The translations under genes and the position numbers were made by a program. Shown piece by piece: positions 1 through 8,508 of a stretch of 64,000 bases of DNA (position 1 is its first letter; every line of letters begins with the position of its first letter). The stretch comes from Dehalococcoidia bacterium (GTDB taxonomy: Bacteria; Chloroflexota; Dehalococcoidia; SpSt-223), in NCBI GenBank assembly GCA_026003895.1, contig BPIC01000003.1, positions 363,148 to 427,147 on the forward strand. Direction: 5' to 3'. The notes beneath the pieces are model-generated. The model worked only from the letters and a program-made list of their open reading frames with translations, ran no database searches and was not told the DNA's origin.

Positions 1-487
1 GCGCGAGATAGACCACGTCTACCCGCTCCGGGGGGACTCCAAGCTCGCGCTCGAGGTCTGCCCGCGTCGATTCGGCGTCGACAAGAATGGCATCGGCGCT
101 GGCGATCGCTCGGCGAAGCTGGCCGTAATAACGGCGGCTCTCCGCAGTGGTGTACTCGGGAAAGAAGTGAAACGCGAGGTCGTGGACCGAGATCACCGAG
201 CGAAACGAGCGGATGAAGGGCGGAATGAAGTCTGGCGAGTGGAGCAGGTCGATCGGGGCACGAAAGAGTTCGATAGCCAGCGCCAGTTGCTCAAATCGAT
301 GGTGGCAGGGAGTGTACAGAATGCGGGTCTCCGCGTTCACCAATGGCTGGCGAGTCTTCCGGCTCTGATAGACGACGAGTTCGAGATCGCCCGGTCGGCG
401 CGCGAGGGCACGAGCGAGGTGGAGCGCGTAGTTGGCGATCCCAGCGGGCCGATAGCTATACAGTCGAAGATCGATCCCCACGCGCAC
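1..487 (-). CDS. GT4-type glycosyltransferase, N-terminal part (cut by window edge)
   Basis: Reading the minus strand from a GTG at 487 gives an open frame to the left edge: it begins VRVGIDLRLYSYRPAGIANY and contains LLHSPDFIPP and SVISVHDLAFHFFPEY. The N-terminal glycine-bearing strand, the H-S/xP-D segment and the HDL motif are typical of the acceptor-binding half of GT4 (GT-B fold) glycosyltransferases, which transfer a sugar from a nucleotide-sugar to a lipid, polysaccharide or protein acceptor at the cytoplasmic side of the membrane. A GGAG lies 6 nt upstream of the GTG. Only about 162 residues are visible; the donor-binding C-terminal half with the EX7E motif lies outside the window, so the substrate cannot be named. 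Confidence 0.75.
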   Translation of the reverse strand, partial: MRVGIDLRLYSYRPAGIANYALHLARALARRPGDLELVVYQSRKTRQPLVNAETRILYTPCHHRFEQLALAIELFRAPIDLLHSPDFIPPFIRSFRSVISVHDLAFHFFPEYTTAESRRYYGQLRRAIASADAILVDAESTRADLERELGVPPERVDVVYLA

Positions 488-548
488 CGAGCACTCCGGC
501 GAGCGGCGCTCGCGCGGGGAGTCTAGCCGATGGGGCGTGACCGCCGGC

Positions 549-1079
549 TTACTTCTTCAGTCGGTCGGCGAATGCCTTGCGTGCCTTGGCCACCTTCGGC
601 GCGACGACGAACTGGCAATAGGGCTGGAACGGATTGTTCTCGAAATACTGCTGGTGATAGGCCTCAGCAGGGTAGAACGCCGTGAGCGGCACGACCTCCG
701 TGACGATCGGGTTTGGCCAGCGCTTTTCGGCCTCCAATTGGGCGATCGTCTCCTCAGCGATCCGCTTTTGCTCGTCGTCGTGATAGAGGATGATCGACCG
801 GTATTGCGGGCCAATGTCGTTGCCTTGGCGGTTCGGCGTCGTCGGGTCGTGGATCGTGAAGAACACATCGAGCAGGTCGCGGAACGAGATGACAGCGGGA
901 TCGTAGGTAATCTGCGTCACTTCGGCGTGCCCGGTGCGCCCCGTGCAAACCTGTTCGTAAGTCGGGTTGGGGACTGACCCGCCAGCGTAGCCAGAGACCA
1001 CCTGCTCCACCCCGCGAAGCTGGGTGTAGACCGCCTCCAAACACCAAAAACAGCCACCGCCGAGCGTCGCCTGTGCCAT
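549..1079 (-). CDS. msrA: Peptide-methionine (S)-S-oxide reductase
   Basis: Cytosolic repair enzyme that reduces methionine-S-sulfoxide in proteins and free methionine. The protein is 176 residues, the usual MsrA length. The catalytic motif GGGCFWCLE has the nucleophilic Cys at residue 10 and a second Cys at 13; downstream [18 protein letters not shown] and the family-typical [13 protein letters not shown] segment are intact. I chose the ATG at 1079 because a GGAG lies a few bases upstream and the catalytic Cys falls at the expected distance; the frame is open further upstream but that part is not MsrA-like. A promoter-like pair lies upstream at 1119-1146. A decayed copy of its first part sits at 12844-13003. 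Confidence 0.95.
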   Translation of the reverse strand: MAQATLGGGCFWCLEAVYTQLRGVEQVVSGYAGGSVPNPTYEQVCTGRTGHAEVTQITYDPAVISFRDLLDVFFTIHDPTTPNRQGNDIGPQYRSIILYHDDEQKRIAEETIAQLEAEKRWPNPIVTEVVPLTAFYPAEAYHQQYFENNPFQPYCQFVVAPKVAKARKAFADRLKK

Positions 1080-1118
1080 CCTCGCTCCTCGCCCGGGGCG
1101 CCCGGCCCCGTCACGAGG

Positions 1119-1146
1119 AGTATAGCGAGGGCGCGCCAAACGCTAA
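1119..1146 (-). promoter_or_regulatory. Candidate promoter of msrA
   Basis: On the minus strand a TATACT -10 (1119-1124) is preceded, after 16 bp, by TTAGCG (1141-1146). Transcription would start about 33 nt before the msrA ATG, leaving room for its GGAG ribosome site. Assigned by eye from hexamer similarity. Confidence 0.45.
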
Positions 1147-1203
1147 CGGCGCGTTTACCTGCCGCACATTTTCGGCGCCGCGCCGAGTGCTACGATGGGA
1201 ATC

Positions 1204-1857
1204 ATGGACATTCCCAGCCCGAACGGGCCGTCGCAGGCAGTCGATCGCCCAACGCCCGGCCCGTCTCCCCGCATCCACCCGACTGCGGTGATCCGCGACA
1301 GCACCCTCGGCGAATGGACGGCCATCGGCGCAGGCACCTCGATCATCGAGTCGACGATTGGCGACTACACCTATCTCGTCGACCAATGCCAGGTGATTTA
1401 TGCCGAGATCGGCCGGTATTGCTCGATTGCCTCGCACGTTCGGATCAACCCGGGGAATCATCCTCTCTGGCGGGTGACCAGCCATCACCTAACGTACCGG
1501 CGGGCTGCCTATGGGCTCGGCGAGGACGACGCTGATTTCTTCGCATGGCGGCGGGCGCATCCCGTGCGGATCGGCCACGACGTCTGGATTGGCCATGGCG
1601 CCATCGTGCTTCCCGGCGTCACCATCGGCAATGGCGCTGCCATCGGCGCCGGGGCGGTGGTGACGAAAGATGTGCCGCCCTACCTGATCGTCGCCGGCGT
1701 GCCGGCTCGGCCAATCCGAGAACGTTTCCCCGCCGACATCGCCGAAAAGATCGAACGGTCGGCGTGGTGGAATTGGACCCGCGAAGAGCTTGAAGCCCGG
1801 GTCGACGACCTCTGCGATCTCGACCGATTCCTCGAGCGCTTCGGCAGCCCCTCCTAA
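1204..1857 (+). CDS. Phosphonate-locus hexapeptide-repeat acyltransferase
   Basis: Left-handed beta-helix acyltransferase of 217 residues. The hexapeptide repeats run through [19 protein letters not shown] and [20 protein letters not shown], ending in the AGVPARPIR loop that caps CAT/XAT-type enzymes. [20 protein letters not shown] resembles the phosphonate-metabolism hexapeptide family (TIGR03308) seen beside C-P lyase genes; its acceptor is not established. It converges on phnP with only 19 bp between stop codons, so it belongs to the locus but is transcribed separately. ATG 1204 is preferred over ATG 1195: GGGA precedes it and TACGAT ends 7 nt before it. The role could be acylation of an aminophosphonate or of a pathway intermediate; this is inference. 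Confidence 0.8.
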   Translation: MDIPSPNGPSQAVDRPTPGPSPRIHPTAVIRDSTLGEWTAIGAGTSIIESTIGDYTYLVDQCQVIYAEIGRYCSIASHVRINPGNHPLWRVTSHHLTYRRAAYGLGEDDADFFAWRRAHPVRIGHDVWIGHGAIVLPGVTIGNGAAIGAGAVVTKDVPPYLIVAGVPARPIRERFPADIAEKIERSAWWNWTREELEARVDDLCDLDRFLERFGSPS

Positions 1858-1876
1858 TCGCGTCCGACGCCGCCGG

Positions 1877-2626
1877 CTACACGAGAAACCGTCGACCTGG
1901 CGCAGCGAGGCTCGGCGTTGCGCCGAACGTCTCGGCAGCTTCTTGCGCGAACACGGCGCGGTCGAAGCCCGGCCAGAAATGCGTGAGCACAAGCCGGCGA
2001 ACCCCAGCGGCACGGGCGAGCGCCCCCGCCTCGCCGGCAAGAAGATGATTGCCGACCTTCACCGGCCCAGGATCAGCCGGAAACGTCGCCTCGCAGAGGA
2101 AGAGGTCGGCTTCCGCAGCAAACTCGGCAAGCGTTGGGTCCACGGCGGTGTCGGCGGAGTAGACGAGCACTTGCTCCCCCGCGAAGCGCATCGCATAGGT
2201 CGGGACGTCGTGACGGGTTCGGTGGAACCGCACCTCGAGCGAGCCAAGCGCGAGCGTCGCCCCGGGATCGTACTCGGCGAGGTCGTAGGCGGCAGTGAAG
2301 AAGTCCGGCGCACCACGCAGGGCCACCCCAAGCGAGGCAAGAAAGGCGCAGCCACCCGGGGGCACGAAAAGGCGGGGACGCGCGGCAATCCCGCCATAGC
2401 GAAGCGCGTAGCGCAGCGGCACGAGGTCAAGGTAATGATCGGGGTGGAAATGGGAGATCAGGATCGCGTCAATCTCGGGGAGCGCGATTTCGCCAACGAG
2501 ATGACCGAGCGCCCCCGACCCACAATCGACGAGGACGGTCGTCCCGTTCGTGCGGACCAGATAGGCCGCGCATGCATCGCCCGGCGCGGGCGCCGCCGCG
2601 CTCGAGCCCGCGACAATTAGTTCCAT
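1877..2626 (-). CDS. phnP: Metallo-beta-lactamase-fold phosphodiesterase, probable PhnP
   Basis: A 249-residue MBL-fold hydrolase. The metal site SHFHPDHYLD gives His59, His61, Asp63 and His64; a further ligand region is YSADTAVDP and the last is in LVLTHFWPG. In C-P lyase operons PhnP hydrolyses 5-phosphoribosyl 1,2-cyclic phosphate to ribose 1,5-bisphosphate, the step after C-P cleavage. It is the last gene of the phn operon and its ATG overlaps the end of phnL by 10 bp, so translation is probably coupled. The fold alone would also fit an RNase Z-like or generic MBL hydrolase; operon position carries the PhnP assignment. Confidence 0.72.
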   Translation of the reverse strand: MELIVAGSSAAAPAPGDACAAYLVRTNGTTVLVDCGSGALGHLVGEIALPEIDAILISHFHPDHYLDLVPLRYALRYGGIAARPRLFVPPGGCAFLASLGVALRGAPDFFTAAYDLAEYDPGATLALGSLEVRFHRTRHDVPTYAMRFAGEQVLVYSADTAVDPTLAEFAAEADLFLCEATFPADPGPVKVGNHLLAGEAGALARAAGVRRLVLTHFWPGFDRAVFAQEAAETFGATPSLAAPGRRFLV

Positions 2627-3348
2627 TGGGCGCTCGCCACGCCCGCTTGCGCGAGCCGGCCTCGGTCAAGCCGGACCACCTCGTCCGCGAGGCGGCTCAG
2701 CAGCGTCTCATCGTGCATCACGCCGATCATCGTCACACCGCGGCTTCGCTCCTCAGCAAGAAGGTGGACCACGGTTTGCTGAAGGGAAGGGTCGAGCGCG
2801 GAGGTCGGCTCGTCGAGCAGCAATAAGCGGGGACGCGAGGCGATCGCCCGAGCGAGGTTGACGCGCTGTTGCTCGCCCCCCGAGAACAGGACGGGATAGC
2901 TCTCCCAGAGGTCGCGCGGGAGGCGCAGCCGATCGAAGAGCGTGGCGATCCGCTCGCGGGCCTCGGCCTCGTCGACCCCTTGGGCGATCAGCGGGCGCGC
3001 CGCGAGGTCGATCGCCTTGACCCGCGGCGCAGGGCGCAAGAACTGGGAGACATAGGCGATCTCGCGCCGCCGCAAGGCAAGCTTTGTCTCATCGTCGGCA
3101 GTCGCCAGATCGACGATCGATCCATCGATGCACCGATAGAGCAGAGTGCCAGCCTGCACAAGATAGGAGCCATAGATCGCCTTGAGGAGCGACGACTTCC
3201 CGCTCCCGCTCGGCCCGGCGAGGCCAACGAATTCGCCCTCGGCGACGTCGAAGGAAATCCCCTCGAAGCCGACGACCGTCTTCCCTCCGAGCAGATGGAG
3301 GTGAAACCGTTTGGTGAGGTCACGGACGGAGAGATGAACTGCGGTCAT
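2617..3348 (-). CDS. phnL: C-P lyase ABC-type ATPase PhnL
   Basis: ABC-ATPase subunit associated with the C-P lyase core complex, with no membrane partner. The 243-residue protein has Walker A GPSGSGKS (45-52), the family-typical signature SGGEQQRVNLARAI, Walker B LLLLDEPTSALD and the H-loop GVMHDE. The PhnL-like N-terminus FHLHLLGGKTVVGFEGISF distinguishes it from import ATPases. The ATG at 3348 is chosen because GAGGAG precedes it by 4 nt; a TTG four codons upstream overlaps the phnK stop but has no ribosome site. Lies 8 bp after phnK and overlaps phnP. Confidence 0.93.
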   Translation of the reverse strand: MTAVHLSVRDLTKRFHLHLLGGKTVVGFEGISFDVAEGEFVGLAGPSGSGKSSLLKAIYGSYLVQAGTLLYRCIDGSIVDLATADDETKLALRRREIAYVSQFLRPAPRVKAIDLAARPLIAQGVDEAEARERIATLFDRLRLPRDLWESYPVLFSGGEQQRVNLARAIASRPRLLLLDEPTSALDPSLQQTVVHLLAEERSRGVTMIGVMHDETLLSRLADEVVRLDRGRLAQAGVASAQWN

Positions 3349-3356
3349 CGCGCTCC

Positions 3357-4211
3357 TCAAGCGTTGATCGAGCTGACGAGCAGCTGGGTGTAGGGATGTT
3401 GCGGGTCTTCCAGGATCTGGTCGGTTAGCCCCGCCTCGACAATCCGGCCGTTCTTCATCACGATCGTCCGCTCGCAGAGCAGCCGGACGACGCCGAGGTC
3501 GTGGGAGACAACGAGCATGGCCATCCGCTCCGCACGCTGGATCTCTTGGATCAGGTCGAGCACACCCGCCTGCACCGAGACATCCAGTCCCGACGTCATC
3601 TCGTCGAGCAGCACCACCGAGGGGCCATTGGCGATCGCCTTAGCGATTTGGACGCGCTGCTGCATGCCGCCGCTGAAGGTAGCCGGGGGCTGATCCATCC
3701 GCGAGCGTGGCACCTCCATCCGTTCAAGCAGGGTGAGCGCCCGCCGGCGGATCGCGGCCACCTCGCGCCACTCGGCCGCCAGCAAGCGCTCGGCGATATT
3801 GCCGCCCGCGCTGATCCGCAAATTCAAGCCTTCGCGCGCCGATTGATAGACCATGCCGAGATGGAAGTTGCGGATCTGACGGCGTTCCTGCGAACTGACC
3901 GTGAAAATGTCGCGCTCCCCGCCGCCGACCGACCCGAGCAAGGCGATGCCTTCGCTCGGAGTGAGATCTCCATTGAGACAGCGCAATACAGTCGTCTTGC
4001 CGCTGCCGCTTTCGCCAACGATCCCAAGGACGCCACCTGGCCGGAGGTCAAACGACACGCCAGCACACGCCACGACGGTGCCACAACGAGGACAGGTCGA
4101 GCGGCCTGCCTCCGGCCCGGTTTCCGCAAGACAGGCGTCGCAGCCGGGACCAAACCATTTGCCAAGGCCAACGACTCGGAGGGCCCAAGGACCGGCTGGG
4201 GCAACGTTCAT
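3357..4211 (-). CDS. phnK: C-P lyase ABC-type ATPase PhnK with Cys-rich insertion
   Basis: ATPase that docks on the PhnGHIJ core complex. The 284-residue protein shows Walker A GESGSGKT (66-73), the SAGGNIAERL segment, signature FSGGMQQRVQIAKAI, Walker B VVLLDEMTSGLDVSVQA and the C-terminal DPQHPYTQLLVSS typical of PhnK. Between the first strand and Walker A it carries an insertion with two CxxC pairs (Cys24, Cys27, Cys40, Cys43; CX2C-X12-CX2C) that is absent from the E. coli protein as I recall it. This could bind zinc. Its ATG overlaps the phnJ stop as ATGA (4208-4211). Confidence 0.94.
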   Translation of the reverse strand: MNVAPAGPWALRVVGLGKWFGPGCDACLAETGPEAGRSTCPRCGTVVACAGVSFDLRPGGVLGIVGESGSGKTTVLRCLNGDLTPSEGIALLGSVGGGERDIFTVSSQERRQIRNFHLGMVYQSAREGLNLRISAGGNIAERLLAAEWREVAAIRRRALTLLERMEVPRSRMDQPPATFSGGMQQRVQIAKAIANGPSVVLLDEMTSGLDVSVQAGVLDLIQEIQRAERMAMLVVSHDLGVVRLLCERTIVMKNGRIVEAGLTDQILEDPQHPYTQLLVSSINA

Positions 4212-5080
4212 CGGCTGGCCTCCTGCAAGGCAAGGTGCTCATCGCAGTATTCGGTGTCGGAGCAGACCACGCGCGTGCTTCGTTCGTCTGGGATCACCGT
4301 CAGGTAGGACGTGCGCGAGCCACACCGCGCACAGGGCTCGTCGAACCGTTCGACAGTGAACGGATGGTCGGTGAAGGCGAGCGGCTCGACATCAGTCCAC
4401 GGCGGCACTGCATAGACGCGCTTCTCTCGCCCTGCGCCGAACAGCGAAAGAAACTCCGCCTGGTGGAGCCGGGGGACGTCCCAGCGCGGAATCGGGCTGG
4501 GAGACATCACGTGCCGCCCATTCACCAAGACCGGGTACCCCGCTGCCCGCGTGATGCGGCCATGTCGGACAAGGTCTTCGTACAACGCTACCCACATCCG
4601 GCTATAGTCGGCTTCGGCGTGCATGCGCCGCGTTTCCTCTTCACGCGGCTCGACCACCCGGAGCGGCTCGGGCAGCGGCACTTGAAAGACGAGGATCTGA
4701 TGCGCCTGCAGTGGTGTCTCGGGGATGCGGTGGCGCGTCTGAATGATCGTTGCCTCACGGGTGAAGGTGGTCAGCCCAACGCCGGGGGAGGTGCGCTCGA
4801 TGAGGCGGCGCAGATTCACCGCGTTGACGCTCTCGTCGGCGCCTTGGTCGATTACCTTGACGACATCGCCCTGGCCCACCAGCGAGAGCGTGATCTGTAA
4901 ACCACCGGTTCCCCAGCCCCGGGCAATCGGGAGCTCGCGTGAACCAAACGGCACTTGGTAGCCCGGGATGGCAATGGCCTTGAGCAGGGCGCGGCGGACC
5001 GCCTTCTTGCTCAACTCGTCGAGAAAGCCAAAGTTGTATCCCGTTCCGGACCCAAGCGACGCCAGCGTTCGCAGATCCAT
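4208..5080 (-). CDS. phnJ: Alpha-D-ribose 1-methylphosphonate 5-phosphate C-P lyase PhnJ
   Basis: The radical-SAM enzyme that breaks the carbon-phosphorus bond, yielding the alkane and 5-phosphoribosyl 1,2-cyclic phosphate. The 290-residue protein begins with the conserved GTGYNFGFLDE and has ARGWGTGGLQ, DQGADESVNAVN and, near the C-terminus, four cysteines (250, 253, 273, 279) that would carry the Fe-S cluster and the thiyl-radical Cys. Spacing is CX2CX19CX5C, two residues shorter in the middle than the CX2CX21CX5C described for E. coli PhnJ. The frame is intact. The start lies 3 bp after the phnI stop and the ribosome site lies inside phnI. Confidence 0.97.
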   Translation of the reverse strand: MDLRTLASLGSGTGYNFGFLDELSKKAVRRALLKAIAIPGYQVPFGSRELPIARGWGTGGLQITLSLVGQGDVVKVIDQGADESVNAVNLRRLIERTSPGVGLTTFTREATIIQTRHRIPETPLQAHQILVFQVPLPEPLRVVEPREEETRRMHAEADYSRMWVALYEDLVRHGRITRAAGYPVLVNGRHVMSPSPIPRWDVPRLHQAEFLSLFGAGREKRVYAVPPWTDVEPLAFTDHPFTVERFDEPCARCGSRTSYLTVIPDERSTRVVCSDTEYCDEHLALQEASR

Positions 5081-5083
5081 CGG

Positions 5084-6187
5084 TTAGCTCCTTCCGCCGG
5101 CGAGCGAGGGATCGGCAGTTTTGCGCTCAAGGGCCAATTGCAAGCCGCTGCCAAAGGTAACGAAGTGCGGAAGCTTGAGATGTTCGACGAACCCGGTGCT
5201 TTCGATGCCGTCGGTGTGATAGAGCACCATCTCGGGGTCGGCGGCTGGACCGGTGCCGTCGCCCGATTGCAGGCTCGAATCGAGCATCGCCATCGCGATC
5301 GCCTTGCGCTCGTTTTGGCCAAAGACGAGGCCATAGCTCATCCCATACTGCACCGGGGACTGGTCGGACGACGGCGCAGTGGGGGCCGTCGTCCGGCCGA
5401 ACATCTCGACCTCCGTCGCTCGAAACCAGCCAACGGTGACCGGCTCGCCGATGAGCGGATGAACAACACGAAGCGGCAGGTCACCAACGCGCAACTCGCC
5501 GATCGTCCCGTGGCCTCCATCACCGCCAAAGCCGCGCTGGGCGCTATAGGCCAAGCAGACCATGGCGCCGCTCTCGCCGCGCGCCAACGCTTGAAGCCAC
5601 GCCGACCGGCTGACCGGAAACTGAAGCGGCTCGCGAGTCAGATCAAACGGCTCGGTCGATTTCGGGGTGAGCGGTGCCATCCAGCCGAGCGAACGCATGG
5701 TCGCCGAGACCTTGGGCAGCCGCTGGCCGATCGGGCCGGGCGGGACCGCCCCCGCCGGCCGACGCTCCAAGCGGGGGTCACCCTCAAGGAGCCGAAAGTC
5801 AAGCAAGCGCTGGGTGTAGTCACGCGTCCGGCCGAGTAACTGCCCGCCGGGAATATCCTTGAAGGACGACGAAATGCGCCGGACCACCAGCATCTCGTCC
5901 CCCGAGACCGGCTCGGCATTGGCCAGACGAGGCAGTGTGCTGCGGTACGCTCGCAGCAGGAAGGCTGCTTCGCTACTATCCCCTTCGGTTTGCTTGAAGG
6001 CCAGCGCCGCGAGCACTGGCGCGTAGAGCCCACCCTCACTGAGAACTCGCTCAACCGCCGCACCCAACTGCGACAGCACTTGGCGCACCTCGATCGCTGC
6101 CTCATCAGGCGCAACGAGGATTCGTTCGATCAGGCGCTCGGCGGCGAGGATCGCGTCTTGGCCTCCCTTGACGGCGGTGTATCCCAT
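5084..6187 (-). CDS. phnI: C-P lyase core subunit PhnI
   Basis: Core subunit and nucleosidase component which, with PhnG, PhnH and PhnL, displaces adenine from ATP to form alpha-D-ribose 1-phosphonate 5-triphosphate. The 367-residue protein has family-typical stretches MGYTAVKGGQDAI, FKDIPGGQLLGRTRDYTQRL, the PVQYGMSYGLVFGQNERKA segment and LYHTDGIESTGFVEHLKLPH. The ATG at 6187 shares one base with the phnH stop (TGATG), implying coupled translation; the open frame upstream is not PhnI-like. Confidence 0.96.
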   Translation of the reverse strand: MGYTAVKGGQDAILAAERLIERILVAPDEAAIEVRQVLSQLGAAVERVLSEGGLYAPVLAALAFKQTEGDSSEAAFLLRAYRSTLPRLANAEPVSGDEMLVVRRISSSFKDIPGGQLLGRTRDYTQRLLDFRLLEGDPRLERRPAGAVPPGPIGQRLPKVSATMRSLGWMAPLTPKSTEPFDLTREPLQFPVSRSAWLQALARGESGAMVCLAYSAQRGFGGDGGHGTIGELRVGDLPLRVVHPLIGEPVTVGWFRATEVEMFGRTTAPTAPSSDQSPVQYGMSYGLVFGQNERKAIAMAMLDSSLQSGDGTGPAADPEMVLYHTDGIESTGFVEHLKLPHFVTFGSGLQLALERKTADPSLAGGRS

Positions 6188-6804
6188 CAGCGAGCTCCTT
6201 CCGGGACCCGTTCGACGAACGTCGAGCGGGGAATGCCTGCGACCTGCCCCGCAGCATCGACTATGAGGAGGTCGATCCCGCACGGATAGGAGGCGACTGC
6301 CGCCGCCCGTGCCGCGAGGAGCGACCAGGGAAGCCCTTGAACCTGCAAAGTAGTCCCCGGCCGGCACCCCGGCCCGCGGAGTGCAAGCCGCAGCGGACCG
6401 ATCCCTAGCGCATCAACGAGAAGAATGGCCGTCGCCCCCCGATCGGGGAAGGTCAACGTGCCACGCGAAAGCCGGGTGAGCCATTCGGGCGCGCAGCAGC
6501 TCGCCGCGCTGACAAAGAAATCTGCCCGCTCAGCAGGCGCCCCGACGACGCCTACTCGCTGCTGAAGGTGGCGGAGCAGATCGGCGCTACCGGCTTCCAA
6601 TTCGATGGCGAGACGCGTGTCATGGTCGCACAGCGTCCGCAGGATGGCCGTCGCCCAGCCTTCGATCGGCGCCTCGTCGTCGCGGGCCGGCAGCGGGACG
6701 ATCGTCCCCGGCGAGGAGAGAGCGTCGAGGACGGCGCGAAACGTCCGTTGGCTATCGTGGATCGGGTCGAACCGCGACCTCGAGCGATGGAAGACGAGCG
6801 CCAT
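6187..6804 (-). CDS. phnH: C-P lyase core subunit PhnH
   Basis: Core-complex subunit with no catalytic activity known by itself; PhnH dimerises and is needed for C-P lyase function. The 205-residue protein starts MALVFHRSRSRFDPIHDSQR, then has TFRAVLDALSSPGTIVPLP, the DHDTRLAIEL segment and FPDRGATAILLVDAL, and ends in GIPRSTFVERV as in PhnH. The ATG at 6804 has GGGAGGA 5 nt upstream. An ATG at 6819 overlapping the phnG stop as TGATG is an alternative that adds five residues. Ends in a one-base overlap with phnI. Confidence 0.94.
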   Translation of the reverse strand: MALVFHRSRSRFDPIHDSQRTFRAVLDALSSPGTIVPLPARDDEAPIEGWATAILRTLCDHDTRLAIELEAGSADLLRHLQQRVGVVGAPAERADFFVSAASCCAPEWLTRLSRGTLTFPDRGATAILLVDALGIGPLRLALRGPGCRPGTTLQVQGLPWSLLAARAAAVASYPCGIDLLIVDAAGQVAGIPRSTFVERVPEGAR

Positions 6805-6818
6805 GGGTTCCTCCCGCA

Positions 6819-7238
6819 TCAAAAGTTTTCAAACGCGACTCGGGTCGCCTGAAGTTCGTTCCATCCCGGATGCGGGCTCGGCCGGCTCTCGACGATCTCG
6901 CGCAGCCGCTGCGCAACGATGTCCGCCGCCGATCCGCCATGGGCGATCGCGCCATCGATCAGCGCGACAGCCAGCGCATGGTCCGGTGCACTGCCGACGA
7001 CCATCCCCCAGCCGACGGTGTCCCCAACGGCGACCCGCGCTTCGGTGACGAGCACTTCCCCGAGATTGAACACGTCGCCCAAAGCGCCGTCGATGACGCG
7101 TGCCATCACCATACCCACGGTCGGCGGCATGACGATCGAGATGGGATCGCTCAGGTGATCAAGGGCAAGTTGGCCAAGCGCCACGGCGTCGTCCTCCGAG
7201 AGCGACGCCGCCCACTCGAAGCACGTCTTACGATCCAC
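6819..7238 (-). CDS. phnG: C-P lyase core subunit PhnG
   Basis: Small subunit of the PhnGHIJ core. The 139-residue protein (VDRKTCFEWAASLSEDDAV at its start) has the conserved PPTVGMVMARVIDGALGDVF, the FNLGEVLVTEARV segment and GWGMVVGSAPDHALAVALID typical of PhnG. The start is a GTG at 7238 preceded by GGGAGGG; this overlaps the end of phnM by 11 bp. A longer frame exists upstream but lies inside phnM and gives PhnG no plausible N-terminus. Confidence 0.93.
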   Translation of the reverse strand: MDRKTCFEWAASLSEDDAVALGQLALDHLSDPISIVMPPTVGMVMARVIDGALGDVFNLGEVLVTEARVAVGDTVGWGMVVGSAPDHALAVALIDGAIAHGGSAADIVAQRLREIVESRPSPHPGWNELQATRVAFENF

Positions 7239-8508
7239 GAGGGCCCTCCCTTCCAGCGCCAACGAGCCTCGGCGCCACGGAGCGGCCGCTGAAGGTAAAG
7301 ACCAGCCGCCCAGCGCAGAACGCCGCTTCCACGATTGGCGCACTCGCCTCACGTCGCACGACGACGACATCGGCGCGCCGCCCGATGGCGAGGAGGCCGC
7401 GATCCTGCAAGCCGATCGCACGGGCAGGGTTCGCCGTCACCATCGCGACCGCCTGCGGGAGCGTGAGTACTCCGGCATCGACGAGGCGGAACACCGCCGG
7501 CAGCAACGAGGGCGCGTGATAATCGGCGCAAATGATGTCGGCGAGCCCTTCGGTCACGAGGTCGATGGCCGAAAGGTTGCCGCTATGCGAGCCGCCGCGG
7601 ACGATGTTCGGCGCACCGACGACGATGGCCATCCCCAAGCGTCGGGCTTGGCGAGCCGCCTCAAGCGTCACTGGAAACTCGGCGATCGTCGCGCCAATCG
7701 CCGCTTGGGCCTCGACCTTCTCCGGGGTATCGTCGTCATGCGTGCCGATCACGCAGGGAAGCTGCGCCCGCCGCGCTGCGACGTCACGGTAGACCGCATT
7801 GAGCCATCCGCCAGCGACGGCCCGTTGACGTTCCTCCATCCGTCGCCGCAATTCGTCCGGATCGACCTCACCAGTCAATCGACGCTGCCGGTAGGCCGCA
7901 AGCCGCTCCAGATGCTTGGCGAAATCCCGATACTGCCCTTGACCGGGCGTATGGTCGTTCAGCGAGACATACCGAACCGGCAACCGGGCCATCGACTCGA
8001 AGATGGGTTCGAGCGTGGCGGGGCTCCAAACATCGAACCGGTGAAGGACCTGATGATCGACGGGACGGCACTGTTGGTGCTCTTGGATAAACTCGGCCCG
8101 TTCCCAAGCGCTGCTGACCGAGCGGCTCAGATCCGGACGGTCGGTGAAGGAGAGCGCATGGAAGACGGTCGTGACCCCGGCCCCGAGCGCCTGCCGTTCG
8201 AAGTTCGCGAAGGCCATCGCAAGCGGGAGGTTCGTCCCCGGACGCGGGTTGACCTCGAACTCGAGGCCATCGTTGTGAACGTCGATCAGGCCAGGCAAGA
8301 CGTAGGCGCCATCGACATCGATGACAACGCCCGCGTGGTCGTGATCCTGCCCCCGGCCCAGCCCGACAATCTGTCCTCCTGCCAGTTCGAGCCATCCGGC
8401 GTCCTCAACCCGATGCGGGAGCACGAGGCGAGCGTTGATCAGGGAGACCGCCCCAGCGCAGTTCCCAGCGCCGATAGCGGTCCCCCCTCGATCGGGGCCG
8501 GCGCTCAC
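7228..8508 (-). CDS. phnM: Alpha-D-ribose 1-methylphosphonate 5-triphosphate diphosphatase PhnM
   Basis: Amidohydrolase-superfamily enzyme that removes pyrophosphate from the ribosyl phosphonate triphosphate, making the substrate for PhnJ. Metal-binding and family motifs include VLPGLIDVHNDGLE near the N-terminus, HALSFTDRPDLSRS, the GTHDDDTPEKV segment, GGSHSGNLSAIDL and ICADYHAPSLLPA. The GTG at 8508 overlaps the phnD stop as GTGA and gives 426 residues, somewhat longer than the common 380-400. The first 28 residues before SLINARLVL are not family-like, so an unusual downstream start is possible. Confidence 0.93.
   Translation of the reverse strand: MSAGPDRGGTAIGAGNCAGAVSLINARLVLPHRVEDAGWLELAGGQIVGLGRGQDHDHAGVVIDVDGAYVLPGLIDVHNDGLEFEVNPRPGTNLPLAMAFANFERQALGAGVTTVFHALSFTDRPDLSRSVSSAWERAEFIQEHQQCRPVDHQVLHRFDVWSPATLEPIFESMARLPVRYVSLNDHTPGQGQYRDFAKHLERLAAYRQRRLTGEVDPDELRRRMEERQRAVAGGWLNAVYRDVAARRAQLPCVIGTHDDDTPEKVEAQAAIGATIAEFPVTLEAARQARRLGMAIVVGAPNIVRGGSHSGNLSAIDLVTEGLADIICADYHAPSLLPAVFRLVDAGVLTLPQAVAMVTANPARAIGLQDRGLLAIGRRADVVVVRREASAPIVEAAFCAGRLVFTFSGRSVAPRLVGAGREGPRGS

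Noticed and set aside
167..526. Plus-strand frame of 119 codons over the left edge
   Set aside because: The minus strand carries a clear GT4 glycosyltransferase here; the plus frame has Arg/Glu-rich antisense composition.
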